Below, piece by piece: positions 45,088 through 55,600 of a stretch of 64,000 nt of DNA (positions are counted from its first letter, which is position 1; every line of letters starts with the position of its first letter). The notes beneath the pieces were generated by a model. That model had not been told where the DNA came from, ran no database searches, and saw only the letters and a program-made list of their open reading frames with translations. This DNA is from Pseudobacter ginsenosidimutans (GTDB lineage: Bacteria; Bacteroidota; Bacteroidia; Chitinophagales; Chitinophagaceae). A program made the position numbers and the translations under genes. The DNA lies in NCBI RefSeq assembly GCF_007970185.1, contig NZ_CP042431.1:4278001-4342000 (forward strand), given 5' to 3'.

Positions 45088-46404
45088 ATGAATTTCAGTA
45101 TCGATAAACAAACCCTGGAAGAATTGAACCTGCTGGGAAAGTTCCGCCAAGGATCTGTTTACCATCTTTTCAATAAAGTCAAAACGAGGGGAGGGGAGCG
45201 CCTCCTGGATGAAATGTTCAGGCATCCGTTGACGATTGCGGACCAGATCAATGAGCGCAGTAATGTGTTCCGCTTTTTCCAGGAAGCGGATCTGCCATTT
45301 CCTTTCGATGAGCAACAGCTGGCGCTAATGCATGAATATATCGATAGCAGTTCCGGGAGCTCTGCCGGAATGGTGTTGATGAAAACTGCGTTCAAAAAGG
45401 TGTTATCCGGTCTTACCCGTGACGAGAGATACAGGAAATCAGTTCAGGGCTTACAGGCGAGCATCGTAACGCTCAACAGGTGTGATGCTTTCCTCGGATC
45501 TGTCAGGGGACCTCTTGGAGCATTCGATCAGCGCATGGCGAAGATCAGGAAGATCCTGAACGATAAGCACCTGGTTAATCTCCGGAATCTGGATATTTAT
45601 GGGGCACTTCCGGTCAGAACACTTGCTTTCTATGAGCATCTGCTTCAGAACAGGATGCGCAATGAAATAGAGGAATTGATGCAATTTATATATGAAATTG
45701 ACCTGAACATTTCCGTTAGTTCTGTGGCAAAACAGAGAGGATTTATGTATGCAGTGGCCTTTCCTCCGGAGTCAAATATCCTGTCTGCCGGCGAGCTCAG
45801 GCATCCCTGCATCGATGGGGCGGTAGGGAATATCGTCAAGATGGATGGCCAACAGAATGTGGTTTTCTTAACCGGTGCTAATATGGCTGGTAAATCAACA
45901 TTGATGAAGTCGGTTGGGATAGCGCTGTATATGGCGCATATGGGATTCCCTGTGGCCGCTGCTGTTATGGAATTCTCTGTAAGGGACGGACTTTATTCCT
46001 CCATCAATGTGGCAGATAATATCGGTTTGGGTTATAGTCATTTCTATGCCGAGGTGGTAAGAGTGAAGCAGGCCGCAGATGCGGCTGCCAGCGGAAAGCG
46101 ACTGTTGCTGATGTTCGATGAACTGTTCAAGGGAACGAATGTTAAAGACGCTTATGATGGAACACTGGCCGTAACGGAAGCATTTTCTGAATACCGGGAA
46201 TGCCTGTTCATTGTATCCACGCATATCATTGAAGTAGGGGAGGCGCTGAAGCAGATGGGAAACATACAGTTCGTATTCATGCCTACGATCATGGAAGGCG
46301 TACAGCCCCGCTATACTTACAAACTGGAACAGGGAATTACAGAAGACAGGCAGGGGATGCTGATCATACGGAACGAAGGGATACTGGAGATGCTGGAAAG
46401 TTGA
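45088..46404 (+). CDS. MutS-like ATPase, type 2 (MutS-2), cassette B (438 aa)
   Basis: ATG at 45088 gives the shared type-2 N-terminus (DKQTLEELNLLGKFRQGS) and the same length as the cassette A copy; an in-frame GTG at 45064 would overlap the preceding stop. The core-like KTRGGERLLDEMFRHPL is followed by ATPase motifs: GANMAGKST at about 263, YSHFYAEVVRVKQAADAAAS, MFDELFKGTNVKDAYDG and STHIIEVGEALK. The stretch around Walker B is nearly identical to cassette A even at the DNA level. It is the last gene of the cassette; a strong terminator follows 50 bases later. Confidence 0.9.
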   Translation: MNFSIDKQTLEELNLLGKFRQGSVYHLFNKVKTRGGERLLDEMFRHPLTIADQINERSNVFRFFQEADLPFPFDEQQLALMHEYIDSSSGSSAGMVLMKTAFKKVLSGLTRDERYRKSVQGLQASIVTLNRCDAFLGSVRGPLGAFDQRMAKIRKILNDKHLVNLRNLDIYGALPVRTLAFYEHLLQNRMRNEIEELMQFIYEIDLNISVSSVAKQRGFMYAVAFPPESNILSAGELRHPCIDGAVGNIVKMDGQQNVVFLTGANMAGKSTLMKSVGIALYMAHMGFPVAAAVMEFSVRDGLYSSINVADNIGLGYSHFYAEVVRVKQAADAAASGKRLLLMFDELFKGTNVKDAYDGTLAVTEAFSEYRECLFIVSTHIIEVGEALKQMGNIQFVFMPTIMEGVQPRYTYKLEQGITEDRQGMLIIRNEGILEMLES

Positions 46405-46454
46405 GAACGTCAGTATATCCTGATCGGTTTTGATCTGGATCCTGTTGCAATAAT

Positions 46455-46483
46455 TGCCCCGGCCAGCCGGGGCATTTTTTTTT
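46455..46483 (+). terminator. Rho-independent terminator after cassette B
   Basis: TGCCCCGG at 46455-46462 pairs with CCGGGGCA at 46467-46474, followed by nine T. It is a clear end of the cassette B transcription unit. Confidence 0.88.
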
Positions 46484-46729
46484 CGTAAAAACGAAACCTG
46501 CGATGTAGTGTATTTAGTAAAATTACTCTTAGTGTTGCGTTACAGTTAATTAAGGTGATGGATATGCGAAAAATGTGCAGATATTGATTATTTTACTTTT
46601 GCAACTCCTCCTCTCCGTACTCTTTCAGGTTTTACTTCCCATCTGTTTACTATCGCCATAAAAACGAAAGAACTATTGCAGTTAACCGTAATAGTGGTTA
46701 CGCTGTATTCCTGAATTAATAACCTTAAT
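46484..46729 (+). promoter_or_regulatory. Gap before the secreted hydrolase-like gene, with a -7 box
   Basis: No gene is seen in this stretch. TACTTTTG at 46594-46601 matches TAnnTTTG; no -33 TTTG lies at a suitable distance. Transcription from here would give a leader of about 120 bases before the ATG at 46730. The rest holds nothing recognisable. Confidence 0.4.
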
Positions 46730-49387
46730 ATGAAAAAAACATTACTCACCTCATTGGCATTGCTGATGCTGGTATTTGCGCAGGCGCAATTTACTGTCGA
46801 CCCCGGCGTCTGGAAGCTCGTTACCATTCACGGCCGAACCTTCAAGATCTTTGTTCCCGATGATTTTGCCACAGGCAGTAATTATTTTTTCCATGTGGCT
46901 TTCTATGGAAACGGGGAATTGAACGGAACGCAGCTGGATTCGCATGTTCCCGGTGTATGGTTCAACAGCCAGAACAACTGGGATGGTTCTGTTCACATGA
47001 ACGATAGTACTGTAGCAAAATTCATCGTTTTCGGAGTTCCGAATTATGGCATACTTCCACAACTGTATGCAGATGCGATCGATTCTGTATTCAAAGTGAT
47101 CGGCAACAAAGTGGATACCTCCAACCGGAATTATTTTTCCGCCAGCGGATTTTCCGGAGGACCGGGAAGGATGTGGAGCTGGCTGGGCCAGAGCAATTCT
47201 CCATACAGGATGGTCTTCCGCAATACCATTTCTATGTCGCCAACCTGGCTGGGTTCAGATATTACAGCGAGAAGTTCTACAGGGAGGCACTGGGTATGGT
47301 ATTCCAGCAAAGACAATAACAGCGGAACACCAGGACCAGCAGCCGTTGCCCTCTACCAGGATATCGGAAGCAATGAAAAATTGATCACCAATCAATGGAT
47401 GCAGGATTCCTGTCATTGCCGGAGGATCTGGGACAGCTGTATGAGCATCAAAGGTCTTGGTACACCACACGGCGGCAATGCCCAAAGCAATCGCTGGCGC
47501 TGGTTGGTAGATCCCGCTGATGGGATCTCAGGAGGCCCTTCTCCCGATTTCGGATTTGCTGTGGCGCAGCTTCGTCAGAAAACATTCAATGGTAAGAATT
47601 ATCTGTACTACCTACCGGATACGGCTAACCGTACAACACTCAAACATTATTTTATTTTCAATACAGTGGATTCTTCAGGGAAGGATTCCGCTTATGCAGT
47701 ACAGAGAGGATTGGCAAAGAAATATAAAGATGGATGGAATGGGAAGATCCCGTTGTGCACAGGCGATACTGCAGTGTTCTCCATGTTCACGCAGTTGAAT
47801 GATCCTGCTGCGAAAGTGGTGCTGGAATATGGCGTTCAACTGGCGCTTGACAGTCTTCCGAATCATATCTTCGATACTGTTTCATCACGAAGGAGCAGGA
47901 ATATCTTAACTGCCATCGGCCTGGGCGCCAATATGCAGCTAAGCTATCTCATGAATAAATTTGTTGGTGGACAGGGGACTGCTTTCTTCAGGGATAATTT
48001 CGGCGCATATGTTTCTGTGGACCATTCTTTGAACGGCAATCAGAACAGCAATGGATGGGCTTCTATTAAAACACCATTGAAGAGCTGGTGGTGGACGAGT
48101 AATCTGAGCGGTTATCCTTTTTACGCATCCAATAGCAGGATCAGTAAAGATTCAGCGGATAATCGAAATCCGGGTGCACTCTCCAGGATCACCGAGATCG
48201 CTGTGAGTTATTCTCCCATTACCTGGGACAGCGCTTACAGTACGGCGCGCAATTCTCCTTCCAACAATATCTTCCGCTGGATCATCGATACCAGTGAATG
48301 CAACGTGAACCCGCCTGTACAATCTCAGTGGCCATTTGTGATCGGCCAATTGCGGCAGAAAACATACAGTGGCAAGAATTTCCTGTATTACATTCCCGAC
48401 ACTGCACAGCGCGCCTCACTTAAACACTATTTCATCATGAATGTGATCGATGCGGCAAACAAGGATTCCGCCTGGGCAGTGGAAAGAGGGCTCGCTAAAA
48501 AATACCTTAACGGATGGAATGGAAAACAACCGCTCTGCAATGGAGATACTGCCGTGTTCACGATGATCATGCAATTGCAGAATCCTGCGGGGAAAGCAGA
48601 TATGGAGCTTGGGTTCAAATTGGCTTTGGATAGTCTGCCTGATCATATTTTTGATACAACTTATTCCCGCCGTTCACGCAATGTCCTTACGGGAATCGGT
48701 CTGGGCGCCAACACGCAGCTCACTTATCTGATGAACCGTTTCATATTCGGACAGGGAAGCGCCTTATGGAGAAAAAGTTTCGGCGTTTATATTTCAGTGG
48801 ACCAGTCTGATAATGGAAATCTCAACACGGCGGGATGGGCAGATATAGAAAGACCACTGAAGAGCTGGTGGTGGACAAGCAGCACCAGTGGTTATCCCTA
48901 CATGCCCTACATAGCCCGGGTTGGAAAGGATTCCGCTGATAATTATAATCCAGGACCATTGACGAAGCTGACTGAAATTCCGGTAAGCTATTCTCCCGTT
49001 ACCTGGGATAGCGCCTATAGCACTGCCGGCAGTTCATCTTCCAATAATGTATTCATCTGGATCGCTGATACCACGGATTGCAACGGATTAATGAACCTGC
49101 AGGCTGCGTCTCTTGAAACGCTGTCTGCAAAATTGGAACAAAGAATTGGGATCAATCCGAATCCTGTTCATCATACATTGAATATAAATTATTCCGCTGA
49201 TGCGCCGGGTATAACAGTGATCAATATCCTAAGTGTTGATGGAACAGTGTTGCAAAAAAGGTCGATGACCAGCAGAATAGGTATGAATAGATATGAGGTA
49301 AATGTGCAGTCATTTTCGAAGGGACAATACATTATTCAGTTAAGGAATGGCAATACAACTATTACAAGGAAGTTCATAAAGTTGTAG
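46730..49387 (+). CDS. Secreted hydrolase-like protein with two tandem repeats and T9SS sorting domain (885 aa)
   Basis: The signal peptide is MKKTLLTSLALLMLVFAQAQ. Residues about 21-270 look like an alpha/beta-hydrolase or esterase-type domain: TFKIFVPDDF, HVAFYGNGE and ASGFSGGPGRMWSW, whose GFSGG fits a nucleophile elbow. Two repeats of 260 residues follow, starting at about 278 and 538, each opening with QLRQKT-GKN-YYxPDTA and ending near SYSPxTWDSAYST. I do not recognise the repeats. The last 80 residues are a T9SS type A C-terminal domain (INPNPVHHTLNINYS, ending TITRKFIKL), so the protein should be exported by the type IX system to the surface or medium. It stands alone between two terminators. 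Confidence 0.75.
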   Translation: MKKTLLTSLALLMLVFAQAQFTVDPGVWKLVTIHGRTFKIFVPDDFATGSNYFFHVAFYGNGELNGTQLDSHVPGVWFNSQNNWDGSVHMNDSTVAKFIVFGVPNYGILPQLYADAIDSVFKVIGNKVDTSNRNYFSASGFSGGPGRMWSWLGQSNSPYRMVFRNTISMSPTWLGSDITARSSTGRHWVWYSSKDNNSGTPGPAAVALYQDIGSNEKLITNQWMQDSCHCRRIWDSCMSIKGLGTPHGGNAQSNRWRWLVDPADGISGGPSPDFGFAVAQLRQKTFNGKNYLYYLPDTANRTTLKHYFIFNTVDSSGKDSAYAVQRGLAKKYKDGWNGKIPLCTGDTAVFSMFTQLNDPAAKVVLEYGVQLALDSLPNHIFDTVSSRRSRNILTAIGLGANMQLSYLMNKFVGGQGTAFFRDNFGAYVSVDHSLNGNQNSNGWASIKTPLKSWWWTSNLSGYPFYASNSRISKDSADNRNPGALSRITEIAVSYSPITWDSAYSTARNSPSNNIFRWIIDTSECNVNPPVQSQWPFVIGQLRQKTYSGKNFLYYIPDTAQRASLKHYFIMNVIDAANKDSAWAVERGLAKKYLNGWNGKQPLCNGDTAVFTMIMQLQNPAGKADMELGFKLALDSLPDHIFDTTYSRRSRNVLTGIGLGANTQLTYLMNRFIFGQGSALWRKSFGVYISVDQSDNGNLNTAGWADIERPLKSWWWTSSTSGYPYMPYIARVGKDSADNYNPGPLTKLTEIPVSYSPVTWDSAYSTAGSSSSNNVFIWIADTTDCNGLMNLQAASLETLSAKLEQRIGINPNPVHHTLNINYSADAPGITVINILSVDGTVLQKRSMTSRIGMNRYEVNVQSFSKGQYIIQLRNGNTTITRKFIKL
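47561..49083 (+). repeat. Two tandem 260-residue protein repeats
   Basis: Unit 1 begins at 47561 and unit 2 at 48341, exactly 780 bases apart. Conserved blocks are GLAKKYxxGWNGK, CxGDTAVFxM, LALDSLPxHIFDT, SRRSRNxLTxIGLGANxQL, PLKSWWWTS and KDSADNxNPG. Similarity is plain at protein level and partly visible in DNA, so the duplication is fairly old but coding constraint has kept it. Confidence 0.85.
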
Positions 49388-49420
49388 GAGCAACCCTTTT
49401 GGAGAAGCATTTAATGGAAT

Positions 49421-49449
49421 CCCGGTTACTTTCAGTGACCGGGTTTTTT
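49421..49449 (+). terminator. Rho-independent terminator after the hydrolase-like gene
   Basis: CCCGGTTACT at 49421-49430 pairs with AGTGACCGGG at 49434-49443 (one G-T pair) around a three-base loop, followed by six T. Confidence 0.85.
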
Positions 49450-49489
49450 GAATAGCTGCTGCAGGGGACCGTATTTTTACAAAAGGTCA

Positions 49490-49505
49490 GTAGAACTAGT
49501 TCTAC
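49490..49505. promoter_or_regulatory. 16-base perfect palindrome upstream of the giant surface-protein gene
   Basis: GTAGAACTAGTTCTAC is a perfect inverted repeat without a spacer, 108 bases before the ATG at 49614. It has no T-run and is too tight for a hairpin loop, so a binding site for a dimeric regulator is the likely reading. A weak -7-like TACGTTCG lies at 49558-49565. Confidence 0.4.
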
Positions 49506-49613
49506 AAAACAATCGAATTCCATCTATACTAACGAAAACATATATCCTCTAATTTTATACGTTCGTGCGACTGTGCTCCTGACAGTCTTCAAAAACACTA
49601 ATCACAGGTTCAT

Positions 49614-52600
49614 ATGAAAGCCACAACCACCATGGGCGGGCGGGTCAAAGACCGGCCTGAGAAACCATTATGCCTATCTTTTAGATCAAAACAAACAGTT
49701 CTTTCAATCTTCTTTCTCTTATTCGCTTTTCTGGCAAGAGCTACCGACTTCATCGTTACCAATACGAATGATAGCGGGCCGGGATCCCTCCGGCAGGCCG
49801 TGCTGGATGTAAATGCAGCAGGCACCGGACCACACACGATCAAATTTGTGGTGTATGGTCAGATCACATTGCTAAGCTCACTACCAGCCATCACCCAAAC
49901 AGTGAGCATCGATGGGGAGAATAAGATCACCATCAATTCGAACGGCACCAATGCCGTGATCATCCCCTTCGATATCAGGACCGACAATGTAGCGGTTCGG
50001 AATTTCAAACTTACCAATAGTGGTGAGATTAACTTTTTCATTCGCGCCAATACAAATGGTGTACTGATCGATAACATCCGCGCCAGCAGCACCACAGGCA
50101 ACTTTCTCAATGCCATGGTGAATGTGGAAGGAAGTTCAACCGGCCTCACCATTCGCAATCTCTGGTGCTCCGATACCGAGCCCGCAGGTAGTGGCTATAA
50201 CGGCAGGGCCATCTATTTTGCCGGTGGCATGCATACCGGATTGGTAATGGATAATATTCACCTTTCGTCTCAAAACAATACAAGAGGTGGAGAAGCAGTT
50301 GTATTCAGGGATGCATCCGTGAATGGCTGGACCTTTACCAATAGTACCATCAGCGGATTCCTGAATGGCATTGTGCTGGACAATACCGGCGGCGTAACAG
50401 AAACTGCCAATAATATTGAACTGAATAATATTACCATCGACTCCATGTATAGTGGAGTAGGACTGGGCTTTTATTCAGATTTTGTAAGCACTGATATCAG
50501 GATCAGGAATACTTCGATAGACCTCAATGTGCTGGCAACAACTGATGAAGGTGATTATGCCATCCGCTTCGACAATACTGCAACAGGTATTACCCTGGAG
50601 AATGTGACCATTAAGGATGTAGATATTTACAGCGTCTGGTTTAATGGTGCTGCACAAAATATCACCATAGATCAGTGTAATATCAGCCATCCAACGCCGG
50701 GGGTTGGTTATGGTGGCCAATTCGTACGTTTCGAAAGCACTGCCAATACCGTTACCATTAAAAATAGTGTGCTGGATGCGAAAAAACTTAATGCTGCACA
50801 GGAAGCAGGCACCGGAATTACATTTGTTGGCGCTACTACCAATACAACACTGGATAATATCACCATGAATGAATTTGATTCAGATGGGATTAATGCATCC
50901 GGAGCCAATACCAATTTTCAGGTTACCAATTGCCGATTTACCAATAATGGTGATGGCATCGAGTTTTATAACAATGCAGCACGTACTAATGTAGATATCG
51001 TTAACTCCACCTTCACTGGTAATACCAGGGCCAGCATAGTGATCAATGCCGCCAATGCTGTATCAGACATTGATGTCACCGGAAACACAATCACCAAAGG
51101 TGGAGGTCATGGTGTGTGGTTGTATGGTGGTGCCAGTGTATCCGATATACAGGTAACGGGTAATGTGATCCGTGACAATGGAGCCGCAGGTATCAACAAT
51201 GAGGCGCCCAACAAAGTGATTATTTCCGACAACTCCATATATAATAATGGTACAGCCGGCATTTCATTGCCAGGCGGTAACTGTTCTTACACCAATGCAG
51301 CAGGCCGTACACCTGTTTTGATTTCTTCCACCAGCCTGGGTGGCGGACAGTATCAGTTGCAACTGACCATTCCCAACATCACGGCAGGAGCGCAATATAC
51401 CGTTGATATCTATGCGAATGATCCGGGAACATCAAAAACAAGCGGACAATACTTTGTTACTTCTATCGCCGGATTGTCTTCCGGTACTTCAACACAAACC
51501 ATCACTTACAATGCAGGTCCCGGTGCTACGGGCGTTGGTTTCTGGACCGCCACCTTGCGGATCCCGGCCAACAACTGCGGCACTTCTGAATTCAGCAACA
51601 GTATTCCGCTGGGCACAAAAGCACCTGCCTGTATCAACAATGGCATACTTGCCTGGTACAGGGCCGATATGGGTGTGAATGGAACGTTGTGGGGAGATAT
51701 CAGCGGAAACGGTAACAATATGACGGTCCAGGGAGATCCTGATGATACTACCGGCCTGGTGAACTTCAATAAAGCATTTTATTATGATGGCAACGATGCG
51801 CACCTGGTTCCTGCAGGAGCCACCGTTACCACTGCCTATACCATGATGGGACTGGGCAAGCTGGAAGGCACGCAGAACGGCCGTGTGTTCAGCAGCTACA
51901 CAGGCAACAAACTGATCGGCTGGTGGTCAAACGGAGACAATGGACTGCATATCGAAAGCTGGCAAAGGAATACAAGCGTCATCACCAACAATACAAGATT
52001 ATATTCCCTGAAGCGCGCCAATACCGGTAGTGGCCCCTATGAATTCAAAGGCAATGGCGCACTGCTCAACTCAGGAACAGCTTCCAATGCAACGGTATGG
52101 AGCCTGGAAGTAGGTGGTTCAGTCTTCAATGATTTCAGTAAAGTATTTGTTCCGGAAGTGTTTATTTACAACCGTGATCTTTCCCCGGCCGAAATTCAAA
52201 AGCTGGAGTCGTATATGGCGCTGAAATACGGCATCACACTGAACGGTGGCCTTACTGATTATATAGCTTCGGATGGTACTTCACTGATGTGGACGGCATC
52301 CGCCAATACTGGATACCAGTTCCGCATCACGGGCATCGGTAAGGATGATTGCACAATGCTGCACCAGAAGCAATCGCTGAGTGCGGATACAGGCATCATT
52401 ACCATTGCGCTTGGTAATGCTGTGATGTTATCCAATGCAGCCAACACCAATGCGGTGACAACTGATAAGACTTTCTTCTTTTTTGCAGATAACAATGGAA
52501 GCACCAAACTTGCTACAGCTGTTACCGGTACCAATGTGAACCAACGGATGGCGCGCGTTTGGAAAGTAGAGAAATCTGCAACCTGGGCTAACCAGGATAT

Positions 52601-55600
52601 CACGCTGAAAGTAAAAGGAACGGGTGCCAACAATTACCTGCTCATCAGCTCCGATGCAGCATTTGGCACTATCAGCCAGGAACTGCCTTTTGATGCAAAT
52701 GGACAGGTGACGCTCAATTCTTCCTTATTGGCGAACGGATCTTATTTCACTATTGCCAGCACCATCAAAGGACCGGGTAATGTGAATGCAGGTATTGCAT
52801 TGTGGTTGCGTGCAGATGATGGTGCAGCGAATGGCGCTACCTGGAATGATGCCAGTGGAAATGGTAACGGCGCCGCACAGACTGTATCAGGAAATCAGGC
52901 TGCTGTTCTGCCTTCAGTTATCAACTTCAACCCAGCGTTGAAATTCGATGGCAGCACCGATAACCTGCTGAGCCCATCTCTCTTCACCGGAACAGGTGTT
53001 AACAATGCTCAGATCTATGCTGTAACCATTACAGATGCAATACAAACCCAGGCCCTCTTTTGTGAGGTGGTGAGTACAGGACAACCGATCCTGGCGCACG
53101 TTCCCTGGAGTGATGGTATCCTGTACTTCGATGCTCCTTATGGTTACAGGGTACAAAACGCCTGGGGTGGAAATATTGGTTCACCTTATCTCTGGAGTTT
53201 CCTCCGTTCTCCTTCCGGTATGAGCGGTAACAGGAACAGGATCCCGGTAGCCAGTTATACCGGTCCTCTTAATAGTATCGCCGGGAACAACAGTCCGTTC
53301 TATGTAGGCTCTTATCCCGCAGGTGGATTCTTCAATGGAAAAGTTGCTGAACTGATCGTTTACAATAATTCCGCTGCTACCAGCAATACACAACGCCAGC
53401 AGATAGAATCTTACCTCGCATTGAAATACGGATTGACATTATCTCCTGCCACTCCTGTTGACTACCTTGCCAGCGATGGGTCCAAATTCTGGGACGCCAC
53501 ACTGAACAACGGGTACAATATTAATATCACAGGTATCGGAAGAGACAATGGCAGTGTGCTGCTGCAGAAGCAATCGGTGAGTGCTGATGATAAATTCCTC
53601 ACCATTGCATTGGGCAATACCGTTGCTGTGAGCAATGCTGCCAATACCGGCGCTATTGCATCTGACCTGTCGTTCTTCGTAACAGGCAGCAACAATGGTG
53701 CAAAACAATATACTGTAAATGTGACCGGCATCACAGGTGTGAACGTGGCCATGGCCCGCACCTGGAAAGTGCAGAAAACAAACTGGACCGATCAGGACAT
53801 TACCTTCCTGACAGATTCTGCGGTTACTGCGCCCCGTTATCTCCTCATCAGTACAGATGCCAGCTTTGGTGCAGGTGATATTGCACTGCCCATTACCGGC
53901 AGGAGCATTACCCTTAACAGCAGTCAGCTGCCCAATAACGCTTACTTCACTTTTGCCAATGAGCTGAAAGGACCGGGTGGTGTTGTGAATGGCATCGGCG
54001 CCTGGTACCGTGGTGACTATGGATTGTCTGGAGTGAAATGGGATGATTACAGCGGACGTGGCATCAACCTGCCTGCTCCCGGAGTTCCCAACAGGCCAGG
54101 TGTTTCTATCAATGGTATGAACTTCAACCCTACAGCTACTTTTACACCCGGGCAATATTTCGGACTTGGAAATACAATTGATCCTTCCATTTCTGTATTG
54201 GGAAATGGCAATATGAACAATATCGCCATCTTCGGTGTGTCATCCATTCCGGTTGCCAATAATGGCGCACTGTTCAACCAGATGACCACCAATGGTTACG
54301 CTGTTATTGCATCTCCGCATAATGCTGGCAATGCACAATGGGATGCGCCTTATGGTTACAGGCAAACGGCACCATGGGGTGGCAGTCTCAACAAAGCCAA
54401 TGTATGGAGCTTTGTGAAGAGCCTCGATCATATGAGTTTCTACCGCGATCGTAATACGCTGGCATCCGACAATACACACAGGGATTACGGTGTCAACAAC
54501 GGTGGCAACTATTCTACCAATATCGGTGTGTACCATGGTGTGGATTATTTCACAGGAAATATTCCTGAACTGATCATCTATAAGGATATCACCAATGCCG
54601 GCATGCCGGTGGCTGACAGGATTCGTATCGAATCATATCTTGCCCTTAAATATGGTATTACACTGAACCTTACTGGTGTTACCGGTTATACTGCTTCTGA
54701 TGCGTCGGTGTATTGGAATGCTGCTACGAATGGTGTTTACAGCAAACATATCACTGGTATCGGACGTGATGATCTTTCCGAGCTCAACCAGAAACAATCA
54801 GTGAGTGTGGATACAGGGCTGGTAACTATTGCACTCGGTAATGCCGTAGCAACAAGCAATGCTGCCAATACTGCAAGTATCACCAACGATAAATCTTTCT
54901 TCCTCATCAGCGATAATGGTGGATCCGGCAAATTCCTGACAGCGATAACAGGTCAGTCAGGACTCACCAACCGCATGACAAGGATCTTTAAAGTGGACAA
55001 GACTGCCAATTGGAATGAACAGGACATCACCCTGAAGCTCAGTGGCGGAAATGCCAATACTTATCTTATCGTTAGTACAGATGAAGTGTTTGACGGAACT
55101 GATACAAGATATGCGCTGAATGCAGACAGTACCGTTACGCTCAATACCAGCAACCTGGCTGATGGCGTTTACTTCACGTTTGCAAAAGACATAAAGGGCC
55201 CCAATGGTGTAAATGCCGGCCTCAACTTCTGGCTGCGTGCCGATGATGGCCAAACATCCGGCGGCTCCTGGAAAGACTATTCAGGCTATGGCCACGAAGC
55301 CGTTCAGCCTGTTACCAACTCACGGCCTGCAACAGACGCTAAAGCCATCAACTTCAACTATGGCTTGAAATTCGATGGAACGGATGACTTCCTGGATATC
55401 AATACTACCCGCGTGGATCCTGATAACTCTACCATCTTTGCGGTAGGATCCGGAGCCGGGTTTGCAACAGGCCGTGAGCTGGTGGGAAGCGGCGCTGTAA
55501 ACTCAGCCTATGGTATGGAGCTCAGGCTGGTGGCGCCAGGGATACTTCAATACCTTGAAAACAATGCTAGCGTTGTTGCAGTAGCAGGCGTGCTTCCGAC

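Noticed and set aside
53439-54155. Minus-strand frames opposite the giant gene (this and several similar ones up to 60155)
   Set aside because: They recur once per repeat unit as a consequence of the codon pattern of the plus-strand repeat and have no own start signals.
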